Positions 1-8,155 of a stretch of 64,000 nt of DNA are shown piece by piece. Both the position numbers and the translations under genes were made by a program. Under the pieces are notes generated by a model. It made no database searches. It was not told the DNA's origin and saw only the letters and a program-made list of their open reading frames with translations. Positions within the stretch are counted from its first letter, which is position 1; each line of letters starts with the position of its first letter. The stretch comes from Lactiplantibacillus nangangensis (GTDB taxonomy: Bacteria > Bacillota > Bacilli > Lactobacillales > Lactobacillaceae), in the NCBI RefSeq assembly GCF_005405065.1, contig NZ_BJDI01000007.1:62001-126000 (forward strand), written 5' to 3'.

Positions 1-353
1 CAATTCAAGATTATCGCGGCACACATGAGGGGTGGACACTGTCTGCTACCATGAGTAATGTGACTGAAAAAGACAGTGGGCGAACTATCAAGCAACCTAC
101 CCTCACACTCAATCCCACACTATCAACTGCTGATAGTCAAAAACTGGCGCCTAACAAAAATATACGCTTAACACCCACTACTACACAACCGGTCCTAAAC
201 GTCGCAGAAAATTCTGGAGAAGGCAATACTCAGCTTAGCTTCACTAACACCACCATCACTATTCCAAAACAATACGACATTTCTGCAGGCACATATACAG
301 CTGATCTAAAGTGGACCTTAGCGCCAATAACAAAGGTGGATACAGCCCAATGA
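1..353 (+). CDS. WxL domain surface protein, C-terminal part (5' end outside window)
   Basis: The reading frame is open from the first bases (codons begin at base 3) and stops at TGA 351-353, so only the C-terminal part is present. WxL proteins bind peptidoglycan non-covalently at the cell surface through a domain with two W-x-L motifs. Both are visible: GWTL near the start (in DYRGTHEGWTLSA) and LKWTLAP close to the end. The first matches DYRGNHAGWSLSV of the intact WxL protein at 15386-16105. The stop overlaps the start of the next gene (ATGA), so the two are probably translationally coupled. The internal ATG at 51 lies inside the WxL domain and is not the real start. Confidence 0.85.
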   Translation, partial: IQDYRGTHEGWTLSATMSNVTEKDSGRTIKQPTLTLNPTLSTADSQKLAPNKNIRLTPTTTQPVLNVAENSGEGNTQLSFTNTTITIPKQYDISAGTYTADLKWTLAPITKVDTAQ

Positions 354-1375
354 TAAGGCACCAGTATTATTGCCGGTACCTTTTAACGCTCGTTTTATGC
401 TTAGTCGGACTTAACTTTTGGGGGTTACCTAGTCAAGCGACAAGCAAAAATTTTAGCACACAGCCGCAATTGCCGAAAAATCAGCTTATCCCCGGCGCCA
501 GCTACTATAATTTAAAAGTTATTCCAGGAAGTGAACAGTCACTAACACTTTCGATTACGAATCCCAGTGATCAGACCAAGACGGTCAAAGTCACCCCAGT
601 CAACGCGACGACTGCTGATTCCGGCACAATCGCTTACGTGCCTTCAAATCGTCAAGACGAGTCTGCCGAAACAACTTTCACTAAAATGACCTCGGTGGCA
701 GTGACTGTCCAACTAGCACCACGGCAGCAAAAAACGGTAACCTTAAAGACTAAAATTCCAGCAAACGGGTTTCAGGGTGAGATTCGCGGTGGCTTATTTG
801 TTGCGGACCTAACTCCCAGTCAGTCAAACCAGCAATCGAATTCTACCCAGTTTCATTTGAACAATCGCTTTGCCGAAGTGACTCCCGTGATACTTCGTTG
901 CAACATCGATCAAAAACTGCGGACTAATTTGAAATTAGCACAGGTCACAGTCAATCCTCAACCGACTGTACCGACGCTGACTGCTAAATTGCGTAATTTG
1001 ACTCCGGCGGCTTTTGGCCAATTAAAAATCCAAGCCAAAGTGGCCGAAAAAGCAACCGGTAAAATCGTTGCAACACAGACGACTGACCAACTAGCAATGG
1101 CTCCCAACAGCTGGTTTAATCACCCAATCACGCTGGGCAAGCAGACTTTAGCTGCGGGTCATTACATCTTGAAACTTGACCTGACTAGTGGCAAACGTGA
1201 CTGGCACTTTGAAGCCCCATTTCAACTTTCAAAACAACAAGTTAAACAACACAACATTAGCCTAAAAAAAGCGACCCCTGCTCGACCATGGGGACGCTGG
1301 CTATTGATTAGTGGCACAACCGTTAGTTTATTAATCGGCGCTTATTGGTTAGGACGGCGACAAGCACACTCATGA
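350..1375 (+). CDS. DUF916/DUF3324 cell-surface protein (WxL-binding, membrane anchored)
   Basis: Protein of 341 aa. An N-terminal hydrophobic signal segment is followed by the DUF916 region (YNLKVIPGSEQSLTLSITNP, then NATTADSGTI and PANGFQGEIRGGLFV), a DUF3324-like half (APNSWFNHPITLG), and a C-terminal membrane helix ending in a short basic tail. Such proteins sit beside WxL proteins in cell-surface complexes. I chose ATG 350 because it overlaps the previous stop as ATGA and has AAAGGTGG upstream; the GTG at 311 is still inside the WxL domain. It is closely similar in layout to the protein at 16144-17187. Confidence 0.85.
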   Translation: MIRHQYYCRYLLTLVLCLVGLNFWGLPSQATSKNFSTQPQLPKNQLIPGASYYNLKVIPGSEQSLTLSITNPSDQTKTVKVTPVNATTADSGTIAYVPSNRQDESAETTFTKMTSVAVTVQLAPRQQKTVTLKTKIPANGFQGEIRGGLFVADLTPSQSNQQSNSTQFHLNNRFAEVTPVILRCNIDQKLRTNLKLAQVTVNPQPTVPTLTAKLRNLTPAAFGQLKIQAKVAEKATGKIVATQTTDQLAMAPNSWFNHPITLGKQTLAAGHYILKLDLTSGKRDWHFEAPFQLSKQQVKQHNISLKKATPARPWGRWLLISGTTVSLLIGAYWLGRRQAHS

Positions 1376-2853
1376 AACCCATGCTAAATAGAGCCCCGTT
1401 TAAGCACTGGTGGCTAAAATTCACAAAAATTTTTATCAGTCTACTACTATTTGGACTAATCTGGCCGATCATGACGATTCATGCACAGCCAATTCCGGTC
1501 ACTCATTCTGAAAGTCAGTCACAACCAGCACAACCCGTTAGCAGTTCAGCAGTTGTCTGGTTTTGGTGGCTTGTCTGGCGTGACGGTTTCAATCAACAGC
1601 CTGCGGACATGCATGGTCTCGCCGATAAAAAGGTCACATTATCAGTTTCAGTCGCAAATAGTAATCGGGATATTCAACCACATTATACTTGGTGGCAGTC
1701 TGTTGACGGTGGGCATCAATTTTCTCGCATCAACACCCCGCATACTAAGAGCTATTCTTTTAAACCTAAGTATCAAGCAAATCGGCCAACAATCAAGTTT
1801 CAAGTGCAATGTGATATTGGCAACCGTACTTATTGGTCACGGGTGGCAACCGTCACCGTCACGCAGAAGAAAGTTCCAGCTAAAGGGATCCACATCAAAG
1901 CTGAGGAACCGCTGCTGGCGAATGGTGGCACTACTAAAATGACCGCCACACTGACCCCCAAGAACGCCACTGATCGAGTCAGGTGGGAAAGCGATAACCC
2001 GGCGCTAGCAACCGTCGACGAAACTGGTCTCGTCACAGCCTGTGCGGCAAATGTCGATTTAGCACAGTCTAAAAAAGATCATGGTTTAGTGCATATCAAA
2101 GGCAGTGCCAACGGTCATAGTGCTACGGCGACGATTCAAGTTGGCATTTTGCAAGATGTTCAGGTCAACGAAGGCGATGCTGCGACTTTCTCAATTACTA
2201 ATTTACCAGCGGACGTCCACGTTCAAGCCTGGCATCGCGTCACGCGTCAGAAATCCAATACCAATATTGTTAACAAGAGTTATACGTTTTTCCCGACCCA
2301 TCTAGATAATGACAGCTCGTTTTTTGCAACGCTGACCTATACGGATAAGGGAGGACAGCTCAAAACTAGCAATACCAATACCGCTCAACTGAAGGTCACC
2401 AAGACGACTGCTTTGCGCCTGGCAACCGTGCCCAATTTTGACTTTGGGTCGATTAGCTTAGCCCAGCTGTCGGCATCACAACCAGCACCTAGTTTGCTTA
2501 GCCATCCAGCCACCATGACTAACAACAGTGATCATCACCAATTGGTCGTGATTAATCACCAAACCAAGCAACGACCTTGGCAACTCTCGGCGAAGATGAC
2601 GGCCTTTCAAATGCAAACGGCTCGGAAAACTGAGAAACTCACTGGTAACTTGTTTTTAAAATCAGAGAAAGATCACTTCCATCAAACGCTCACGACTAAC
2701 GGCCAAGTAACTCAGATGACCAATCCCAATGATCCAAATGCGGACTTGTCCGTCCACTTATGCGACAGCCAACTGACTTTAACGCGTAATCCGCGAGCCA
2801 GTCTTGGCAGCTATCGTAGCACCATCACTTGGATTCTAACCGCAGCGCCATAA
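1372..2853 (+). CDS. Large WxL-like surface protein with bacterial Ig-like domain
   Basis: Protein of 493 aa; ATG 1372 overlaps the preceding TGA. A membrane segment near residues 18-37 suggests a signal peptide. A BIG_2-like immunoglobulin fold follows (GTTKMTATLTPKNATDRVRW, then DNPALATVDETGLVTA). The C-terminal third resembles a WxL domain, with RPWQLSA as the first motif and TITWILTAAP at the very end as the second. It is probably the large cell-wall-associated component of the surface cluster formed with the two genes upstream. A strong terminator follows the stop codon. The ligand is unknown. Confidence 0.75.
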   Translation: MKPMLNRAPFKHWWLKFTKIFISLLLFGLIWPIMTIHAQPIPVTHSESQSQPAQPVSSSAVVWFWWLVWRDGFNQQPADMHGLADKKVTLSVSVANSNRDIQPHYTWWQSVDGGHQFSRINTPHTKSYSFKPKYQANRPTIKFQVQCDIGNRTYWSRVATVTVTQKKVPAKGIHIKAEEPLLANGGTTKMTATLTPKNATDRVRWESDNPALATVDETGLVTACAANVDLAQSKKDHGLVHIKGSANGHSATATIQVGILQDVQVNEGDAATFSITNLPADVHVQAWHRVTRQKSNTNIVNKSYTFFPTHLDNDSSFFATLTYTDKGGQLKTSNTNTAQLKVTKTTALRLATVPNFDFGSISLAQLSASQPAPSLLSHPATMTNNSDHHQLVVINHQTKQRPWQLSAKMTAFQMQTARKTEKLTGNLFLKSEKDHFHQTLTTNGQVTQMTNPNDPNADLSVHLCDSQLTLTRNPRASLGSYRSTITWILTAAP

Positions 2854-2863
2854 CACCAACTCA

Positions 2864-2913
2864 AAAGGTCAGGCAACAGGATTTATGTCAAAATCCCGTT
2901 GCCCGACCTTTAA
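2864..2913. terminator. Bidirectional rho-independent terminator
   Basis: An inverted repeat with arms beginning AAAGGTC and ending GACCTTT, interrupted by few mismatches and closing on a short loop, lies between convergent genes (stops at 2853 and 2931). A T-rich tract follows on the plus strand. Confidence 0.75.
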
Positions 2914-2930
2914 TTATTTCACGATTAATC

Positions 2931-3326
2931 CTAACAAGTTTTACTGTCTGGCATGACACCCTGTTCAAATGCAGTCAGAACCGCCTGGCCGTCCGCAATT
3001 TGAACAGCACCGTCTAAAATATGCGCGTCATCTTTGATTGAAATCCGACCTTGACCGTAATCCAGCGTGACACCAGTGTTCAAAAACATCAAATCGTATT
3101 TTGAAGTCCACAATTTGACGTCCTGAACATTAGTCAATGCCAATGGATAATCGGCATCTGGCTGGTCTGAAACAATTAATGTAAATTTAGTGCCAATGCT
3201 GCAAGCCCCACCGTGCAAGGAATACTTGCCACCACCGTCATCCGTGATTAAAATCAAATTTTTTGTGGTTAACTGTTTCCGTGCCAATAAGGCCATAAAG
3301 TCGTCGGTTAAGTTGATAGTAGTCAT
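2931..3326 (-). CDS. HesB/IscA-like iron-sulfur cluster biosynthesis family protein
   Basis: Protein of 131 aa. Its pattern, with a TDDGGGKYS turn, GGACSIGTKFTLIV and a late LNTGVTLDYGQGRISIK stretch, resembles the lactobacillal HesB/YadR-type Fe-S biosynthesis family. The three-cysteine arrangement of classical IscA is not present: only one Cys lies in the core (GGACSIG), so a true cluster-scaffold role is uncertain. The start has a strong GAGGAGG site. It may be cotranscribed with the diguanylate cyclase that ends 15 bp further along the same strand. Confidence 0.6.
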   Translation of the reverse strand: MTTINLTDDFMALLARKQLTTKNLILITDDGGGKYSLHGGACSIGTKFTLIVSDQPDADYPLALTNVQDVKLWTSKYDLMFLNTGVTLDYGQGRISIKDDAHILDGAVQIADGQAVLTAFEQGVMPDSKTC

Positions 3327-3340
3327 CCGAGAAAACCTCC

Positions 3341-4471
3341 TCAGTCGATTGTGATTTGCATTCGCCCATGTTGTTTCGAATAATAGAGATTCTGATCGAC
3401 CCGTTGATAAAAATCAATTGGGGTCTGATCGTCACTAATCATCGCACAAAGGCCAACCGAAATCGACAATTCGATCTGCTGCTCCCCGACCTGAACTTTG
3501 AGATGATTCACCGCCGCAAAAGCCTGGCGGACAATTGGTTCTGCAGTCGCCGTGTCATACCCCGGGAAAACAACGTTAAATTCCTCGCCACCCGTACGAT
3601 ATAGCTTGATCCGGGTATCGTTGGCACCCAGCACGGCCTGAACGGTTTGCGTCACCGCCTGTAACACTCGGTCACCCGCGGTATGACCATAAGTATCGTT
3701 AATTTTTTTAAAATGATCGATATCAAACATCATCATCGATAGTGGTAGCTTATGTTGCTGGCTCTCATTGAATAAATACTGCATACTACCACTATAAGCC
3801 GCATAATTTTCCGTACCAGTCAACGCATCATGACTCGCAAATTGGGCCAGTTGCTGCTTAAACTCAGTATCCCGCGTCAGCATATTTACATACACGTACA
3901 ATAGTACTTCGAAAATGACTAAGTACAGCCATTCTTGACCAAAGGTGATCCAGCTAAAATTGAATTTCAATTTCATCCAAAACCATAACAATCCCCCAAA
4001 TGAGACCGAAATGATCATGTAAATAAAGGGTGCACCACGACGTTCCTGGTACCGATCCCGAAAAAGATTCAAGGACCAAAAAAAGAATATCAACGTAATT
4101 GCGTGACACCAAGATTCCCAATTGTCTAGCGAACCATTGAAGACCATGAACACAAACGCTATTGGCACAAATGCATAATATCGCACGTGAATATCTAAAA
4201 AGTACGCGCAAAAGATCAGCCCAATGATTTGAAAATTCATAAACTGCCACGAGTAGTTTGTGCCAACGATAATGGTCTGAATACCAAATATAAACACCAA
4301 CATATAAATGATGCCGTACCAGGTCCGTACCCGGTTATCGGTGATTGGCAGATGCCACTCATGGACTAAAACTGTGATCCAATTAATAGAAAGTTGATAT
4401 AGCGCTAACACCCCAAGCACAAAGAAAACACTGGTAACGAATGGTGGGACTTGCCAATTTAACCATGTCAT
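3341..4471 (-). CDS. Membrane diguanylate cyclase (GGDEF domain)
   Basis: Protein of 376 aa, expected to make cyclic di-GMP from two GTP. About six hydrophobic helices span residues 1-200 and no recognised sensor domain is present. The GGDEF domain follows: MMMFDIDHFKKINDTYGH around 246-263 with the metal-binding Asp, and the active-site loop RTGGEEF at 292-298. The upstream sequence lacks the RxxD inhibitory I-site at its usual spacing, so product inhibition is not expected. It is paralogous to the protein at 8156-9289. The start has GGAGAAGG upstream. Confidence 0.9.
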   Translation of the reverse strand: MTWLNWQVPPFVTSVFFVLGVLALYQLSINWITVLVHEWHLPITDNRVRTWYGIIYMLVFIFGIQTIIVGTNYSWQFMNFQIIGLIFCAYFLDIHVRYYAFVPIAFVFMVFNGSLDNWESWCHAITLIFFFWSLNLFRDRYQERRGAPFIYMIISVSFGGLLWFWMKLKFNFSWITFGQEWLYLVIFEVLLYVYVNMLTRDTEFKQQLAQFASHDALTGTENYAAYSGSMQYLFNESQQHKLPLSMMMFDIDHFKKINDTYGHTAGDRVLQAVTQTVQAVLGANDTRIKLYRTGGEEFNVVFPGYDTATAEPIVRQAFAAVNHLKVQVGEQQIELSISVGLCAMISDDQTPIDFYQRVDQNLYYSKQHGRMQITID

Positions 4472-4795
4472 TGATTAACCTTCTCCATTTATAATGGTTA
4501 CGTTTATAAAAAAGACTTACGATTTTTAAGCTTACATTGTCGACATTGACTAGCGTTACTTATTAGCCAATTCGACGTCATTTTAATTGTACCCAATTTG
4601 CTTATTTGATAAATATAGTTGTATGTTCTAATAAGTTATTCAATAAAACACACGACTGGTTATATCATAAGCCAATTATGTGGCAAATAAAAGCTAAATT
4701 TCTATGTAGACCAAAGCAATCGACTTGCCGATGCTTCGGTTGGTGTACGCAAGCGTCGTCGCAACCAATTTAAGATTGCGACGACACTTTTGAAC
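4472..4795. other. 324-bp intergenic gap with a strong hairpin
   Basis: No gene is seen. The right part (4710-4790) has inverted repeats; the best pairs GTCGTCGCAA near 4754-4763 with TTGCGACGAC near 4775-4784. It sits 10-45 bases after the DUF3284 stop on the minus strand but has no clear T-run, so it may be a 3' stabilising or weak terminating structure. The left part holds the promoter region of the diguanylate cyclase. Confidence 0.5.
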
Positions 4796-5215
4796 TCATT
4801 GATAATAAGTGGCGGCCATTTGACTCATCATTTTCTTAAAGCGGCGTTTGCGGAACCACCCTAACAGTGTTCCAACAACGCGATTGTTTGCGGCAGTTTT
4901 CTTATCTTTACCCAAGAAAGTTTCGGCATAGGTTAAACCGGCTTCGTTATCACCGTCCCGCGTAAACTGATAATCAACGAGATAATGGTCATTAGGTGTT
5001 TCCAACTCGTAAGCGTATCGCACACCCGGTTCGGCATGGGTCACTTTTAGTGAACCTGTCAGACCGTTTTGCCATTTCTTTTCATATTGAAACCCTTGCA
5101 AACTTTGCTTAGGCGCTGGTCGACCAGTTTGTTGTTGAATATCAGCTTGAGCCGAGTTGATCAATTGTTGATACAGATAGTCCACGGGGGCTGTCAACGT
5201 CATCTTAATTTGCAT
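4796..5215 (-). CDS. DUF3284 domain protein
   Basis: Protein of 139 aa starting MQIKMTLTAPVDYLYQQL, with GLTYAETFLG in the middle and a basic C-terminus (FRKRRFKKMM). DUF3284 proteins are small START-like proteins often encoded next to cellobiose/lactose-type PTS permeases in lactobacilli; the molecular role is unknown. ATG 5215 is preferred over the upstream in-frame start because AAAGGAG lies at ideal spacing. The start overlaps the end of the small membrane gene upstream by 11 bp, which indicates coupling in one operon. Confidence 0.8.
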   Translation of the reverse strand: MQIKMTLTAPVDYLYQQLINSAQADIQQQTGRPAPKQSLQGFQYEKKWQNGLTGSLKVTHAEPGVRYAYELETPNDHYLVDYQFTRDGDNEAGLTYAETFLGKDKKTAANNRVVGTLLGWFRKRRFKKMMSQMAATYYQ

Positions 5216-5393
5216 GTTTTTGACTCCTTTCAAGCTGACCGACGTGACGGTAAAGGATAAATAGCGCAGCACTGATGATTAGCCCTAGTCCGAGCGTTAC
5301 CCACTGACCAACGCTACCGGCCAGGGGACTCAGAACAACTGCTAATAATGCGAGGTTCATCCCGATGAGTAAACACTGCTTCAAGGTTTTCAT
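5205..5393 (-). CDS. Small two-helix membrane protein of the PTS operon
   Basis: Protein of 62 aa with two hydrophobic segments (about residues 5-25 and 30-48) and a short polar tail. No family is recognised. It begins just after the PTS permease stop (5401), with GGAGAC upstream, and its last codons overlap the DUF3284 start. Conserved packing between two real genes supports it being translated. Confidence 0.65.
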   Translation of the reverse strand: MKTLKQCLLIGMNLALLAVVLSPLAGSVGQWVTLGLGLIISAALFILYRHVGQLERSQKHAN

Positions 5394-5400
5394 GAGTTAA

Positions 5401-6765
5401 TTAGTCTCCAATTTCAGTAGGTTTAATTTTATTCGCTGCTTTGACAAATGGCACGTAAATCGCAAAGGCAATCAAACCATTGACGACTTGCAAGACGACT
5501 GAGCGCCAGTCCATTGTGGCAACCAAGGCATTCATAATTGGTGGCATTGACCAAACAATATTATTAGTGATTGGCGCAACCCACCCGGCTGTAATCGCGG
5601 CATAGGCAATGGAGACGGTTACAACTGGTGCCAAGATAAATGGGATAAAGTAGATTGGATCTAAGACGATTGGTAACCCAAACATCACTGGTTCGTTAAT
5701 GTTGAAGAAACCTGGTCCAATAGCTAATTTAGCGACTGAGCGTTGATCGTCCCGTTTACTGAACATCAAGATGGCAATGAGCAGTAGTAAGGTCGAGCCG
5801 GCCCCACCGATCCAAGCGTATAAGTCAAAACAGTTCCGAGTCCAGAGGTAAGGGATTGCTTTGTGTGCTTGGAAGGCATTAACGTTCGCTAATTGCGCCG
5901 TTAACCAAATCCCATCCAAGACTGGAGCTAACACGTTGGAACCGTGAATCCCAAAGAACCAGAAGATTTGAACTAATAAGGTCATCAGTAAAACGGCCCC
6001 ATAGCCTTGACTCATGTTCAAAAGTGGTTCTTGAATCACTTTTGCGATCCATTCGATCACAGTTGTTTGACCAAAGTTGCTGAATAACCAGTTGATAACA
6101 CCGACCGTGTAGAATGCGGCTGCGGCTGGGATAATCCCAGTAAAGGCGTTCGCAACTGCGGGTGGCACTGTATCTGGCATTTTAATCGTAATGTGTTTTT
6201 TCATTAAATAGATGTAACAAGTGCTGGCAATGGCCCCTAAGATCATAACGGTAAAGAACCCGTATGAGCCAAAGTACGTATTAAAGTTAAAGTAACCCCA
6301 AGCAGTGACCTTTTTACCAGCAACGGCCATCCCAGAATCAGTTAAGACCTTGGTTGCACCAGCACTTAAGGATTTTGTTAAGGTCCCGGTAAAGTTTTGT
6401 GGCAAGCTCATGATGAATGTCCCGAGTGTCACGATCCCACCAGTAATTGGTTCAACTTTATATTGAACAGATAATTGATAACCAAAGGTAAATGAGAAGA
6501 TCAAGCCTAAAATTGCTAAGGTCCCGGTCCAAACCATTCCGTTGATCCCAATCAACCACTGCATCGAATTAACGAAGCCGAGCCAACCAAATTTCGTTGG
6601 AATATCTCGTACTAAGGCGTTTAACACGGTGGCGATAGACCCGGCCATCATCGCCGGCATAATTGCAATAAATGCGTCACGTAAAGCGACTAACCAACGG
6701 ACCCCGCTGATTTTCGCTGCGACTGGGACTAAATGTTTATTTAGCCATTCGATAAATGAATTCAT
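5401..6765 (-). CDS. PTS sugar transporter subunit IIC, cellobiose/lactose family
   Basis: Protein of 454 aa, full length for the lactose/cellobiose EIIC family. It has an N-terminal WLNKHLVPVAAKISG segment, about ten membrane helices, and the substrate-loop signature GPGFFNINEPVMFGLPIVLDP around residues 350-370. It imports and phosphorylates a beta-glucoside or oligosaccharide, but no IIA, IIB or glycosidase gene is adjacent, so it must borrow those components from elsewhere. It lies downstream of the GntR regulator and upstream of the small membrane and DUF3284 genes. RBS AGGAG. Confidence 0.9.
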   Translation of the reverse strand: MNSFIEWLNKHLVPVAAKISGVRWLVALRDAFIAIMPAMMAGSIATVLNALVRDIPTKFGWLGFVNSMQWLIGINGMVWTGTLAILGLIFSFTFGYQLSVQYKVEPITGGIVTLGTFIMSLPQNFTGTLTKSLSAGATKVLTDSGMAVAGKKVTAWGYFNFNTYFGSYGFFTVMILGAIASTCYIYLMKKHITIKMPDTVPPAVANAFTGIIPAAAAFYTVGVINWLFSNFGQTTVIEWIAKVIQEPLLNMSQGYGAVLLMTLLVQIFWFFGIHGSNVLAPVLDGIWLTAQLANVNAFQAHKAIPYLWTRNCFDLYAWIGGAGSTLLLLIAILMFSKRDDQRSVAKLAIGPGFFNINEPVMFGLPIVLDPIYFIPFILAPVVTVSIAYAAITAGWVAPITNNIVWSMPPIMNALVATMDWRSVVLQVVNGLIAFAIYVPFVKAANKIKPTEIGD

Positions 6766-6800
6766 GATTCTGCCTCACTCCTAATGTTTTTCACGTTGGC

Positions 6801-6824
6801 CGCCTCAGATTCCCCCCTGAGGCG
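6801..6824 (-). promoter_or_regulatory. Intercistronic hairpin between gntR and PTS IIC
   Basis: A perfect 8-bp inverted repeat, CGCCTCAG (6801-6808) with CTGAGGCG (6817-6824), has an 8-base loop and no T-run. It may be an RNA processing or stabilising element that lets regulator and permease levels differ; that role is inference. Confidence 0.5.
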
Positions 6825-6833
6825 CTTCCCGTA

Positions 6834-7544
6834 CTAATTTTCGAGATCGATATTTTCGGTATGGTAGTACAGCTCCAAGTCTTCATAAACGAAGAACGTT
6901 TTAGAAAAGTTGAACACGTCACCATTCGCTAAATAGTTGATCCCGTCCAAACACAGTGTTTTATCGCCTTCCGGCAGGCCTACGAGCTGTGCGCGTTCCG
7001 CAGTCAGTCTGACTTGATGCACGTAATTTTCCGTGGTACTCCCAGTGATGCCATAAGCGTCACGTAAAAAGGTAAAGATCGACTGTTGGACACTTTCTTC
7101 CGATAAAAACGGCACGATTGCTCTTGGAAAATAAGACTCCTCCAAGTCATATAAACAATCCTTGAGATATCGCAACCGAATGACCCGGTAAAGCTCATCG
7201 CCAACTGAAATATTGCCTTGTTTCGCCAGCTTTTCATCCGCCTTGATCTTATCAAAGGTGACAATCTTAGATACCAATGGTCCCCCTTCGACCATGGCCG
7301 CGCGGTCAAAACCAATTGATAAGTTCAAAACAGTGGCTGACTCATCCGGCTGTTTAATAATAAAGTTGCCGCTACCTTGGACCCGGCGTAATAAGCCGTG
7401 TCGAAAGACCACATCGATAGCTTTTCGAATGGTATTGCGGCTCGCATTAAAACGGGCCATCAGCACTTTTTCAGTCGGTAATTTCGTTTCGTAGTCATTA
7501 GCAATTATCGATTTAATAATATCTTGCGCAATTGCTCGATACAT
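6834..7544 (-). CDS. GntR/HutC-family transcriptional regulator (UTRA domain)
   Basis: Protein of 236 aa. An N-terminal winged helix (residues 1-65, with LPTEKVLMARFNASRNTIRKA and a QGSGNFI wing) is followed by a UTRA effector-binding domain. It probably represses the downstream PTS permease until a sugar phosphate binds. ATG 7544 is chosen over the longer frame because AAAGGAGG precedes it at correct spacing. First gene of the operon, so likely autoregulated: a palindrome overlapping its -35 box is a candidate operator. Confidence 0.88.
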   Translation of the reverse strand: MYRAIAQDIIKSIIANDYETKLPTEKVLMARFNASRNTIRKAIDVVFRHGLLRRVQGSGNFIIKQPDESATVLNLSIGFDRAAMVEGGPLVSKIVTFDKIKADEKLAKQGNISVGDELYRVIRLRYLKDCLYDLEESYFPRAIVPFLSEESVQQSIFTFLRDAYGITGSTTENYVHQVRLTAERAQLVGLPEGDKTLCLDGINYLANGDVFNFSKTFFVYEDLELYYHTENIDLEN

Positions 7545-7620
7545 GAGAATTCCTCCTTTCACATGTAATTGGTAGGCTCCTATAAAACTTGTGCCCACAA
7601 ATATGATAGCATATCAGATT

Positions 7621-7634
7621 TGAAAGCGCTTCTA
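7621..7634. promoter_or_regulatory. Candidate CcpA cre site
   Basis: TGAAAGCGCTTCTA fits the catabolite-responsive element consensus except near its 3' end. It lies just downstream of the -10 box of the gntR/PTS promoter, a position expected to block transcription when glucose is present. Confidence 0.6.
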
Positions 7635-7644
7635 TATTTAGAAT

Positions 7645-7674
7645 TTTATACCAAAGAATTTTAAAATTGGTCAA
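7645..7674 (-). promoter_or_regulatory. Promoter of the gntR / PTS operon
   Basis: Reading the minus strand: -35 TTGACC (7674-7669), an 18-base spacer, and -10 TATAAA (7650-7645). This is close to a sigma-A consensus and sits about 100 bases before the gntR start. Confidence 0.65.
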
Positions 7675-7682
7675 TACCAATT
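7665..7682. promoter_or_regulatory. Candidate GntR operator palindrome
   Basis: A perfect inverted repeat, AATTGGT-CAAT-ACCAATT, overlaps the -35 box of the gntR promoter. A related ATTGGT/ACCAAAG arrangement lies just beside it. This suits autorepression by the UTRA regulator, but binding is inferred. Confidence 0.5.
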
Positions 7683-7698
7683 ATGACGGTGTTTCGAC

Positions 7699-7943
7699 TA
7701 TGTCGACCGGTGACTTTTTATATAAATATTTTTATTAACACCATCAACTATTGCCCTAAAGAGGACAGTTTATTGCTGAAAAGCACAAAAAAACTAAGCT
7801 AACTTTAAATTATAAAGCTGGCTTAGTTTTAAATTTTAGTCCATTGAAGGTGCAAAACACTATCGTAAATACAGCGATAGTGACAATGCCCATATTTAAA
7901 ATACGCTTGTACAAATTCAGCTCTTCATCAATCATCCCAAAAT
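7699..7943. other. Gene-free spacer with terminator-type hairpins
   Basis: With 7545-7698 this makes the 400-bp gap between gntR and the 210-bp repeat. A near-perfect hairpin, AAACTAAGC near 7791-7799 pairing with GCTTAGTTT near 7821-7829, has an A-run before and a T-run after, so it can terminate in both directions. A second small perfect hairpin, CACTATCG/CGATAGTG, lies near 7858-7883. No gene is seen. Confidence 0.6.
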
Positions 7944-8153
7944 GTTAATTAGCTGTAGGTTGTTGCTGATAGCATCGGCCGTGCAGGTGGCGTTTGACCG
8001 GCGAATTTCCGGTCTTACACCACGGACCGGCCGAAAGACTTGCGGTTTAAGCAAGTCTTCCGGGCGAGGATCAAGACGTCCCTCAGGCTTGACCCGGTCC
8101 CTCGGCCGCATGCCATCAGCAACAACCGGAAGCGGCAATCATCAAGTATCTTT
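7944..8153. repeat. 210-bp structured intergenic repeat, copy A
   Basis: A GC-rich element whose second copy, of the same length, lies at 61232-61441 (about 22 differences by hand count). It folds as a long closing stem (GGTTGTTGCTGAT near 7958 with ATCAGCAACAACC near 8115, continued by GCAT/ATGC and CGGCCG/CGGCCG) around several inner hairpins: GTGG..CCAC enclosing GACCGG..CCGGTC; AAGACTTGC..GCAAGTCTT; TCAAG..CTTGA; and an outer GGACCGG..CCGGTCC. It ends two bases before the stop codon of the second diguanylate cyclase gene. Short ORFs across it are shadows. Confidence 0.85.
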
Positions 8154-8155
8154 AG

